23,262 bases of DNA from DAOUAJ01 sp034433615 (GTDB taxonomy: Bacteria > Chloroflexota > Anaerolineae > DUEN01): assembly GCA_034433615.1 (NCBI GenBank), contig DAOUAJ010000055.1, positions 1 to 23,262 of the forward strand, written 5' to 3'. The position numbers and the translations under genes were made by a program. Below, piece by piece: positions 7,480-15,500 of this stretch. The notes under the pieces were generated by a model. That model had not been told where the DNA came from and ran no database searches. It worked only from the letters and a program-made list of their open reading frames with translations. How positions within the stretch are numbered: the first letter of the stretch is position 1; the number at the start of each line of letters is the position of its first letter.

Positions 7480-8633
7480 TGGAAGAGCATGTCAAGAGGG
7501 TGTCCCCGTCCACCGGAGGCGACCGCGCCGGATTGGGTGGTCACGAGCTGTCTGGGGTAAGTGGAGCTGTTCTGGGTGGCAAGAGAGGGTTGTTGGCCCC
7601 TGCAAGGTTGACCGTCGTGTTTCTGCTGGTGCTCACGGCCGGCTTGCTGGCTTATACGGAGTTAGCAGCCAGCGCCTACGTTCAGCGCATCGTCATCGGT
7701 CTCGGCATCAGCATCATCCTGGTGGTCAGCCTGAACCTATCCAACGGATTCACCGGGGTCTTTTCGCTTGGCCATGTGGGATTCATGGCCATCGGCGCTT
7801 ACACCTCAGCGATCCTGACCCTGCCGCTGTCTCTCAAGCGGATCAATCTGCCAGATCTCCCGCGCTGGCTGGCGGGCGCGGAGATGCCGTTCCTGCCGGC
7901 CACATTGATTGGTGGAGCGTTGGCCACGCTCATTGCCCTGCTGGTTGGCCTCTCGCTGATGCGGTTGAGCGGGCCTTACGTGGCTGTGGCCACCATGGGG
8001 TTCCTGGTTATCGTCCAGGTGATCCTGATCAATTGGGATACAATGACGCGAGGGGCTCGCACTTTTGCCGGCGTGCCCCCTTATACCACCCTGTGGTGGG
8101 TGTGGGGTTGGGTGATCCTGACCGTGTACGTGATCTGGCGTCTGACCCAATCTTCTTTTGGGCGGCAGATGATGGCCGTCCGCGATAACGAGATCGCCGC
8201 CCAGGCGCTTGGCATCAACATCCTGCGCGCTCGCCTCCTGGCTTTTTGTGTCAGCGCGTTCTTTACGGCTGTGGCCGGCTCACTGTGGGCACATTTCATC
8301 ACCTCATTTTCGCCCAAAGCCTTCTACTTTGCCGAGACGTTCAGCGTTATCACCATGCTGATCGTCGGCGGCATGGGCTCCGTCAGCGGGTCCATCATCG
8401 GAGCCGCTGTGGTGACCCTGATCTCCGAGATCTTGCGCAACGCGGAACGAGGTGCCAACCTCGGTTTTATTCAGATTCCGCCTATGTACGGTGCCAGCCA
8501 GATCCTGATGGCTATCATTTTTGTGCTGGTGATCATTTTTTGGCCCAGGGGATTGTTGGGGGGGCGCGAGATCAACTTTGAGCGTCTGTGGCTTCGTTTG
8601 CTGCTGCGAAGTACGCGAAAGGGGGTGAGTTAA
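7479..8633 (+). CDS. livM: Branched-chain amino acid/amide ABC importer, permease LivM
   Basis: The protein is 384 residues. It has about 40 polar N-terminal residues before the first membrane helix, then the LivM hallmark L-N-L-S-N-G-F-T-G-V-F-S-L-G-H-V-G-F near residues 85-102, the V-R-D-N-E-I-A-A-Q-A-L-G-I motif near 235, and G-G-M-G-S-V-S-G-S-I-I-G-A near 300. The tail ends in I-F-W-P-R-G-L-L-G-G-R followed by a basic stretch. ATG 7479 is in a TGATG overlap with livH and follows a GAGAGAGAGAAG purine tract. The N-terminal extension is longer than in E. coli LivM's core and lies on the cytoplasmic side if standard topology holds. Confidence 0.9.
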   Translation: MEEHVKRVSPSTGGDRAGLGGHELSGVSGAVLGGKRGLLAPARLTVVFLLVLTAGLLAYTELAASAYVQRIVIGLGISIILVVSLNLSNGFTGVFSLGHVGFMAIGAYTSAILTLPLSLKRINLPDLPRWLAGAEMPFLPATLIGGALATLIALLVGLSLMRLSGPYVAVATMGFLVIVQVILINWDTMTRGARTFAGVPPYTTLWWVWGWVILTVYVIWRLTQSSFGRQMMAVRDNEIAAQALGINILRARLLAFCVSAFFTAVAGSLWAHFITSFSPKAFYFAETFSVITMLIVGGMGSVSGSIIGAAVVTLISEILRNAERGANLGFIQIPPMYGASQILMAIIFVLVIIFWPRGLLGGREINFERLWLRLLLRSTRKGVS

Positions 8634-8757
8634 CGAGAAGACGAAAAGTGCGCGCTACATTCAGTCCGTCGTTTGTTTGCCATCTATGATCGCAGTGGGC
8701 AAGGTTTTTAGCCGAGCCCGCCCAAAACTCAAAGAAAGGCAGAAAGGAGAGACTTCC

Positions 8758-9960
8758 ATGAACAAGAGCTTCCTGTTGACTGCGCTGGTGACCGTGGCAT
8801 TATTGGCCGGCGCGTGCGTTGTACCGGTTGCGACACCTGTTCAGCCGGCTGCTGCTCCTGCCGAGGGACCGATCAAGATCGGTGCCATCTACAACCTGAC
8901 AGGTGCGCAGGCATCGCTCGATGCCCCATCGGCCAATGGGGCTAAGCTGGCGGTCAAGGAGATCAACGCGGCGGGTGGCTTATTGGGTCGCCAGGTAGAG
9001 TTGGTCCTCTATGACGGCAAGACTGATGCAGCCACGATCGGCAATGCGGCTACCCAACTGCTCGAGTCCGACAAGGTCGTAGCCATGATTGGCTTCAGTG
9101 ACACGGACATGACGCTGGCGGCCGCGCCCATCGCGGCCAAGGCTGGCATCGTGTTCGTCACCTCTGGTGCCACTTCGCCTAAGCTGCCGGAGCAGGTACC
9201 CGATTATCTGTTCATGGCCGCCTTTGGCGACAACGTGCAGGCGGCTGCCGGGGCCGAGTATGCCTACAACACCCTCAAGGCTAAGACCACTTACTTGCTG
9301 ATTGACAAGGGCATGGAGTACACCCTGCTGTTGGGCAAGTACTTCAAAGAGCGTTTCACCGAGCTGGGCGGAGAGGTTGTCCTTGAAGACACCTACCAGA
9401 CCGGTGACAAGGACTTCTCAGCCCAGATCACCAAGCTGAAGGCGCTTGCTACCATGCCCGACATCCTTTACATCGCCTCTGGCCCGGATGACGTTGGCAC
9501 CATTGTCAAGCAGTTCCGCGATGCCGGGGTTGACAAGCCCATCGTGGGCGGTGACGGTTATGACACCCCATTACTCGTTCAGATCGCGGGCCCGGGTGCT
9601 GAAAACGTTTACTTCACCACCCACTCGCTGATGGATCCCGAACTGGGCACGGATGCGGTGAAGAAGTTCATCGCAGCTTACCAAGCCGAGTATCAGACCC
9701 CGCCGGAGAACGCCTTCGCCGGCCTGGGCTACGACACGGTGAAACTGGTGGCCGACGCCATCCAGCGCGCCGGCTCGGCTGACCCGAAGGCCATCCGCGA
9801 GGCATTGCAAGGGACGAAGGACCTGCCAGGGGTCACCGGTGCCATCACCTTCCAGCCAGGTGTCCGCATCCCGCAGAAGGGTGTCACGATCATCCTGGTC
9901 AAGGGAGGCAAGTTCACCCTCGCGGCCGAGGTGGTGCCGGAGAAGGTGCCAGCACCGTAA
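8758..9960 (+). CDS. Liv-type substrate-binding lipoprotein
   Basis: The protein is 400 residues. Residues 1-20 form a lipoprotein signal peptide ending in the lipobox L-L-A-G-A-C (Cys20), followed by a Pro/Ala-rich linker to about residue 38. The rest is the periplasmic-binding fold of LivJ/HAAT proteins, beginning I-K-I-G-A-I-Y-N-L-T-G and continuing with N-G-A-K-L-A-V-K-E-I-N-A-A-G-G. It should sit on the outer face of the cytoplasmic membrane and feed LivHM. ATG 8758 is chosen over an in-frame ATG at 8677 because of the signal peptide and GAAAGGAG just upstream. It follows livM after 124 bases, whereas binding-protein genes often lead such operons. The ligand is unknown. Confidence 0.9.
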   Translation: MNKSFLLTALVTVALLAGACVVPVATPVQPAAAPAEGPIKIGAIYNLTGAQASLDAPSANGAKLAVKEINAAGGLLGRQVELVLYDGKTDAATIGNAATQLLESDKVVAMIGFSDTDMTLAAAPIAAKAGIVFVTSGATSPKLPEQVPDYLFMAAFGDNVQAAAGAEYAYNTLKAKTTYLLIDKGMEYTLLLGKYFKERFTELGGEVVLEDTYQTGDKDFSAQITKLKALATMPDILYIASGPDDVGTIVKQFRDAGVDKPIVGGDGYDTPLLVQIAGPGAENVYFTTHSLMDPELGTDAVKKFIAAYQAEYQTPPENAFAGLGYDTVKLVADAIQRAGSADPKAIREALQGTKDLPGVTGAITFQPGVRIPQKGVTIILVKGGKFTLAAEVVPEKVPAP

Positions 9961-9980
9961 CGACTGATTCGAAGTGACCG

Positions 9981-10013
9981 AAGTGACCGGCACTTCGGAA
10001 GTGCCGGTCACTT
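9981..10013. terminator. Perfect 15-bp hairpin after the binding-protein gene
   Basis: AAGTGACCGGCACTT (9981-9995) and AAGTGCCGGTCACTT (9999-10013) pair perfectly around a 3-base loop. Just before it, GAAGTGACC is tandemly repeated from 9971, so the hairpin seems built from a short periodic repeat. Only three T residues follow, so it may stabilise or process the mRNA 3' end rather than stop transcription fully. Confidence 0.6.
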
Positions 10014-10049
10014 TAACCCGGTAACCCTCAACGCTTCAAGGAGCAATCA

Positions 10050-10814
10050 ATGAACAAAAACCCGCTCGAAATCCAACACCTCACCGCGGCTGACTACCAG
10101 GCTGCGCCCTTTGAGAAGGTCATCCTGCCCCTGGGCTCGTTGGAGAGCCACGGGCCGCACCTGCCGTTCGGCACCGACACGCTGACGGCTTACCTGGTTG
10201 CCCTGGAAGTGGCGCAGCGCGTGCCCAAGACGGCTGTGCTGCCACCGCTCAACTATGGCGTGAGCGAGCATTACAAAGATTTCCCGTTCACCGTTTCATT
10301 GCAATTTGAAACTGAGATCGCCATCTTGCGAGACATCCTCGAATCGGTCTACCGCGAGGGCATCCGCAAGGTGTTCATCATGAACGGCCACGATGGGAAC
10401 ATCGCCCCCATCGAGATTGCCGCCCGCACGGCGAAAGTGGCCCACTCGGATTTCAAGATCATCTCACTGGATGCCTGGTGGAAGATGGTGGGTGATCTGC
10501 TGCCGCCCGGCTTTTTCGAGGTGTGGAATGGCCTGGGACACGGCGGTGAGGGCGAGATGTCTATCTGCCTGGCCCTGTTCCCGGAGCTGTGCGATCCGGC
10601 CAGGGCAGCGGGCGTCGTGCCGAAGCTCCCACCACATGTTGATCTGAAGTGGAAGTTCAACGAGCTGACCAACACCGGGGCGTCCGGTGACCCGACCAAA
10701 GGGACACGCGAGAAGGGGTTAAGAATGAAGGAAGTGCTGGTCAACACCCTCGTCGAGGTGCTGACCGAATTGGACAGGAACGATTGGGATTATCGCTCGC
10801 CGGAAGTGAGGTGA
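10050..10814 (+). CDS. Creatininase-family amidohydrolase
   Basis: A 254-residue protein of the creatinine amidohydrolase family, metal-dependent cytoplasmic hydrolases of cyclic or linear amides (creatinine, formamide groups in flavin biosynthesis, and others). The N-terminal metal motif reads L-P-L-G-S-L-E-S-H-G-P-H-L-P-F-G-T-D-T, with Glu, His and Asp ligands in place. N-G-H-D-G-N-I follows near residues 113-119, and G-H-G-G-E-G-E-M-S near 167-175 supplies the late catalytic Glu. AAGGAG lies about 6 bases before the ATG. It is the last gene of the plus-strand importer block, which suggests it acts on the imported compound or a breakdown product. The true substrate is unknown because family members differ widely. 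Confidence 0.88.
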   Translation: MNKNPLEIQHLTAADYQAAPFEKVILPLGSLESHGPHLPFGTDTLTAYLVALEVAQRVPKTAVLPPLNYGVSEHYKDFPFTVSLQFETEIAILRDILESVYREGIRKVFIMNGHDGNIAPIEIAARTAKVAHSDFKIISLDAWWKMVGDLLPPGFFEVWNGLGHGGEGEMSICLALFPELCDPARAAGVVPKLPPHVDLKWKFNELTNTGASGDPTKGTREKGLRMKEVLVNTLVEVLTELDRNDWDYRSPEVR

Positions 10815-10844
10815 AGCCTGCCCTGCATGGCAAGCTACAGCGGT

Positions 10845-10884
10845 AAAACGTGATGCGTGAGGAAGCCCTCACGCATCACGTTTT
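10845..10884. terminator. Bidirectional terminator between convergent genes
   Basis: AAAACGTGATGCGTGAGG (10845-10862) pairs perfectly over 18 bases with 10867-10884 around a 4-base loop. T runs occur on the 3' side of both strands. It lies between the convergent stops of the creatininase gene and glnA2. The core ACGTGATGCGT matches the inverted repeat at 3564-3617. Confidence 0.85.
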
Positions 10885-10891
10885 TCACGTC

Positions 10892-12322
10892 TTAAATGTC
10901 GAAGTATAGATGGAACTCGTACGGATGCGGACGCAGGCGGACGGGATCTACTTCGCGCGTGCGCTTGTAGTCGAGCCAGACCTCGATCACATCCGGCGTG
11001 AAGACATCGCCCCGCAGCAGGAACTCGTGGTCGGCCTCCAACGCGTCGAGCACTTCGGGCAGCGAGCCGGGAGTGGACTTCACCAGCGCGGCCTCCTCTG
11101 GCGGCAGATCGTAGAGGTCTTTGTCAATCGGTTCACCAGGATCAGTCTGATTCTGGATGCCGTCCAGGCCGGCCATCAGCATAGCCGCGAATGCCAGATA
11201 GCCGTTGCACGAGGGGTCCGGGAAGCGCACCTCCACCCGTTTGGCCTTCGGGTCCTGCGAGTACATCGGGATGCGACAGCAAGCGGAACGATTACGCTGC
11301 GAGTACACCAGGTTGATCGGGGCCTCGAAGCCGGGCACCAGGCGATGGTAAGAGTTGACCGTGGGCGCACAGAAGGCGAGCAAGGCTGATGCGTGTTTGA
11401 GGATGCCGCCGATGTAGTATCGGGCGAGATCGCTCAAGCCGGCGTAGCCGCTCTCATCGTAAAACAGGTTCGTCCTGCCCTTCCAGAGGCTCTGGTGGCA
11501 GTGCATGCCCGATCCATTGTCCCCGAACAGCGGCTTGGGCATGAAGGTGGCAGTCATGCCGTTCTTGCGGGCCACATTCTTGACGATGTATTTGTACTTG
11601 ATCAGGTTATCGGCCATCTGGGTCAGGCTGCAGAAGCGCATGTCAATCTCGCATTGCCCGCCGGTAGCGACCTCGTGGTGGTGAGCCTCGATTTCAATCC
11701 CCGCCTCGATCATAGTCAGCACCATCTCGGTGCGGATGTCCTGCAAAATATCGCTAGGCGGCACCGGGAAGTACCCTTCCTTGATGCGCGGCTTATAACC
11801 GAGATTGGGTGACTCCTCTTTGCCTGTGTTCCAGCTCCCCTCAATGGAATCAATGTAATAAAATCCGTAGTTGACATCCTGCCCGTAGCGGATGTCGTTG
11901 AAGATAAAGAATTCCGCTTCCGGCCCCCAGTAGCTGACGTCTGCGATACCCGTGCTCCTGAGATATGCCTCTGCTTTCTGCGCGATGTAGCGGGGATCGC
12001 GAGTGTAGTTCTGGCGGGTGATGGGATCGCGTACGTTGCAGATGAGCGCCAGGGTGGGCACAGCCGTAAATGGGTCAAGAAAGGCGCTCGTCGGGTCAGG
12101 GATCAGCAACATATCGCTCTCCTGAATCTGCTGGAAGCCGCGAATGGAAGACCCATCGAAGCCGAGCCCTTCGCTGAAGGCGCTCTCGTCAAAGGCGACG
12201 GCTGGCACTGAGAAGTGCTGCCAGATACCTGGCATGTCAATGAATCGAAGGTCTACGATCTTCACATCGTGCTCTCTTATGGCCGCCAGGACGTCTTCTG
12301 GCGTGCTGAGATGAAGCGGCAT
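10892..12322 (-). CDS. glnA: Glutamine synthetase type I, beta subgroup (adenylylatable)
   Basis: The protein is 476 residues and has the GSI-beta insert (about residues 145-185, around Y-Y-I-D-S-I-E-G-S-W-N-T-G). Active-site motifs are intact: F-D-G-S-S-I-R-G-F, W-G-P-E-A-E-F-F-I-F, H-H-H-E-V-A-T-G-G-Q-C-E-I-D, N-G-S-G-M-H and L-V-P-G-F-E-A-P. The adenylylation loop K-D-L-Y-D-L-P-P-E-E is present, with the target Tyr at residue 404 (codon 11111-11113). The start is taken at 12322 because AAAGGAG sits 7 bases upstream; a GTG-like extension of six residues would cover that site. A promoter and a hairpin-containing leader precede it. glnE lies 205 bases upstream on the same strand, matching its expected role as modifying enzyme. 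It is the second GS in the window and belongs to a different subgroup from the one at 3639. Confidence 0.93.
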   Translation of the reverse strand: MPLHLSTPEDVLAAIREHDVKIVDLRFIDMPGIWQHFSVPAVAFDESAFSEGLGFDGSSIRGFQQIQESDMLLIPDPTSAFLDPFTAVPTLALICNVRDPITRQNYTRDPRYIAQKAEAYLRSTGIADVSYWGPEAEFFIFNDIRYGQDVNYGFYYIDSIEGSWNTGKEESPNLGYKPRIKEGYFPVPPSDILQDIRTEMVLTMIEAGIEIEAHHHEVATGGQCEIDMRFCSLTQMADNLIKYKYIVKNVARKNGMTATFMPKPLFGDNGSGMHCHQSLWKGRTNLFYDESGYAGLSDLARYYIGGILKHASALLAFCAPTVNSYHRLVPGFEAPINLVYSQRNRSACCRIPMYSQDPKAKRVEVRFPDPSCNGYLAFAAMLMAGLDGIQNQTDPGEPIDKDLYDLPPEEAALVKSTPGSLPEVLDALEADHEFLLRGDVFTPDVIEVWLDYKRTREVDPVRLRPHPYEFHLYFDI

Positions 12323-12388
12323 GGGTTTTGCTCCTTTCACATCTGGGTTCTTTAAGATTAAGCCACATGCTATAGACGTCCAGGAAAG

Positions 12389-12417
12389 TATGGGCGATGC
12401 CTCCGTGCCCGCCCATA
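12389..12417 (-). promoter_or_regulatory. Hairpin in the glnA2 leader
   Basis: TATGGGCG (12389-12396) and CGCCCATA (12410-12417) form a perfect 8-bp stem around a 13-base loop, in the roughly 100-base leader between the promoter and the start codon. I looked for the glnA glutamine-aptamer core (GACGGAAGTAGG-like) and did not find it. The element could be an operator or an RNA control hairpin. Confidence 0.45.
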
Positions 12418-12431
12418 GGGCTTACCCTGCC

Positions 12432-12460
12432 AGTATAAAGCGGAACCGCGCTGGTGGCAA
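12432..12460 (-). promoter_or_regulatory. Sigma-70 promoter for glnA2
   Basis: Read on the minus strand, TTGCCA (12460-12455) and TATACT (12437-12432) are separated by exactly 17 bases. Each box differs from consensus at one position. The predicted start is near 12425, so glnA2 can be expressed independently of glnE. Confidence 0.65.
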
Positions 12461-12527
12461 GACCCAAAGTGGACAAAATCACGAACGGGCCTCTTGTACA
12501 CTCTGCATAAGGCACACATACCTGCCC

Positions 12528-15500
12528 TTACCCTAACAGCCGCGCGCTGAGCTCTTGCACACAGGTCGTATGGCGGATCAGGTCGTCATGCAACTGAGCC
12601 GTGTTGCTGCCATAACGCAGGCGGCGGGCTAAAAACGCGAACTCTTCGCTATCAATGGGAGGAACGGTCAGGTCTTTAGCGTTGCCGCGCACCATGCGCA
12701 GAGCGTTGATCAGCCGTCGCAGGAAGATGTGCGCCTCGCGCAGGCGGGCGTAGTCCGTGGGCGAAAGAATCCCTGCGGCCGCCAGGGCCGCCGCTGCCTC
12801 GCGCGTGTTTGTCAGGCGCAGGCTGGGATCGCGGTGCCCGTGCGTGATCTGTAGGCCCTGCACCAGGTATTCCAGATCCACCAGCCCGCCCGGGCTGAAC
12901 TTCGCGTTGACCGTGCCTCCGGCCACGAGGTGCCTGATCTGCCGCTCGCGCATGGCGCGCATGGCCGCGACGTCAAACGGCTCACCGGTGTAGATGAACT
13001 CGTCGCGCAGGGTTACAATCTCCTGGCCCAGGGCGGCGTCGCCGGCGATGGGGCGCAGCTTGACCAACGCCTGCCGCTCGTAGGCCCAGGCGGGGCCGTC
13101 CGGGGCGAAATAGCGACGGAAGGCATCCAACGACACCGCCAGGCTGCCCGCCCGGCCGTACGGACGAAGCCGCAGGTCCACCTCGAAGATGCCTTCCCGC
13201 CTCGCCTGGATCGTCTGCACAAACTCCTGGACCACTTTCTCGTAAAATTCGGCCGTGGTGATGACCTGGGGACCTGTGGTCTGGCCGTTACTCGCGTAGA
13301 TGAACATCAGCTCGATGTCCGAGGCGAACCCCAGCTCGCGCCCGCCGCATTTGCCTAGAGCGCACACGCTCAACGGGCAGGGAGTGCCGTCCTCCAGACA
13401 CGGCACGCCAAATTGCGCCTGTTGCTCCTCCTCACAGAGGCGATAAGCCGCGTCCACAACGACTTCGGCAAGGTCGGACAGCTCGGCCGAGAACTGTCCA
13501 AACTCTGTGATGTACCCCAGGATGTGCCGCATATCCACGCGGAACATCTCCCGGTCCTTGAAGGCGTTGAGGACAGCACGGCGCGCGTTGCCATCGGGCG
13601 CGGCGGCCAGGGCCGCGTTCAATTCTGCCCGCAACTGCTCCGTAGACTTGGCGGCTGCCAGCGCGCTCACGTCCCGCACCACAGGGAACAGATTGTCATG
13701 CTGCATCCTCAGGAAATCGTCCCAGAGAAAGTCGCTCACGCCGAGCAGGTGTGCCAGCGCGTTCAGCACTTCGGGCTGTTCCAGGGAAGCAAGTTCATCA
13801 GGCCAATCGGGGCGCATGAACAACTGCCCCAGGAGCTCGCGGAAGTGCAGCAGGGCGGACTCCGGGTTGGGCGAGTGCGGGAGGAGGCGGGTGAAGTGTT
13901 TGACCAGCACAGTGGCGGCGCGCAGCTCACGCTGCTTACTGGGTGAAGTGATCTTCTGCCCGTGGGCGTCGGTGACGTAGAGGGTATCGTGGACACGAGC
14001 GCCGATGGACTCAACCGTCACACGGGCGATGTAAATGCCGTTGAGCGCCAGCGCGTTGGTGAACTCGTAGAGGAAGCCGATGGTATCGGGCGCGTCAATG
14101 CGCAGAATAGTGTAGCGCTCGGAGCCAGAGTTATCAATCTCGATGTCAACGGGATAGAGGGTTGTCGTAGCGCCTGGGACCTCACGCAGGGCAGCCGCTA
14201 CGCGCGCGGCCAGCGCGCCCTGGGCCTCGCGTTGCTGTCCGGCGTCCAGTTGTCGCAGGAGCGCGGCCAAATCGTCCGCATAGCGCGACCAGATGTCCGT
14301 CGGGACCTCGTCGAGGACCGAGCGCACCGTGAACACGTCCACGATCTTCCGTCGGGTATCGCTGCCTGGCGCCGTGGATGATGCACGGCGCCGGCGTCGT
14401 GGTGGCCGCCTTGCACGGTCCGGTGCAACAGAGGCGCTGACCAGTGGCTCATAGGTGAAAATATCTCCGTCCAGGATGTTAAAACCATAGACGAACAGCA
14501 GGCCGCAGATCAACGACAGCTCACCAAAGTAGTCGTAAGCGACAATCGTGACACGCCAGCGCTTGTCCCCGAGGGGAGCGGCTTCCACCTCAACAAGACG
14601 GTCATCACCAAGTCGTTCGGCCAGCTCGGTGTGATGCCTGATCTCCTCATCACTGAAGGTGGTGGCGTAGGACGGGTCCATGCGCGCCAGGTGATGGTAG
14701 CTGTTGGGGATTGGGTTGTGGGAGACAGGATTTGCGGAAATCATGTCGCCTTCGGCCTCCAGGTGCCGTCGGTAAACGGCCCGAATGGCTGCGCTATGCT
14801 GCTGGTAACGAGCAAGAAGCTGAGAACCCGCTGATGGGCCTTGAAAGCCCAGCCGCTGCGCGAGCCGGGTCAGTTGCTCGGTATGGTTAGGCAGCATGTG
14901 CGTCTGCCGGTAATGCATCATCTGCAAGTGGTGCTCGACAGTGCGCAGAAAGGTATAGCCGTCCGCCAACACCCGGTATTCGTCGGCTGAGAGGAATCCC
15001 GATGCGAATAGCCGCACCAGCGCATCCAGGGTGTTGGGGCTGCGAACTTCCGGGTGTTTCCCGCCGTGGGCCAGTTGCAGATACTGGGTGACGAACTCGA
15101 CGTCACGGATGGAGCCTTCACCTAGCTTGACCTCACCCCACTCCTGCCCGTTGCGGCGCAGTTGCGCTTCGATGCGCTGTTTCAAGGCTCGCACGTCCGC
15201 GCGTACAGCTTCGCTGGCGAGCTCGAATAGCAACGGTTCAGCCCGACGCAGGAATTCGTTCCCGACCGCCTCGTCGCCGGCGATCACGCGCGCTTTGAGC
15301 AGGGCCTGTTTTTCCCACAGCCGCGCATGGTTACGGAGATAGGCGATATACCCGTCCAGCGATGAGACCAGTGCGCCGGATTGCCCCCACGGACGCAATC
15401 GCATGTCCACGCGGTAGAGGAATCCTTCCGGCGTCATGCGGGTCAGCGCCTCGATCAGCCATTGGCCGAGCCGATGGTAGGTCATGGTCTCTGAGGCGGC

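Noticed and set aside
12237..12515. 92-residue minus-strand frame upstream of glnA2
   Set aside because: It overlaps the glnA2 promoter, leader and start in another frame, with no family resemblance.
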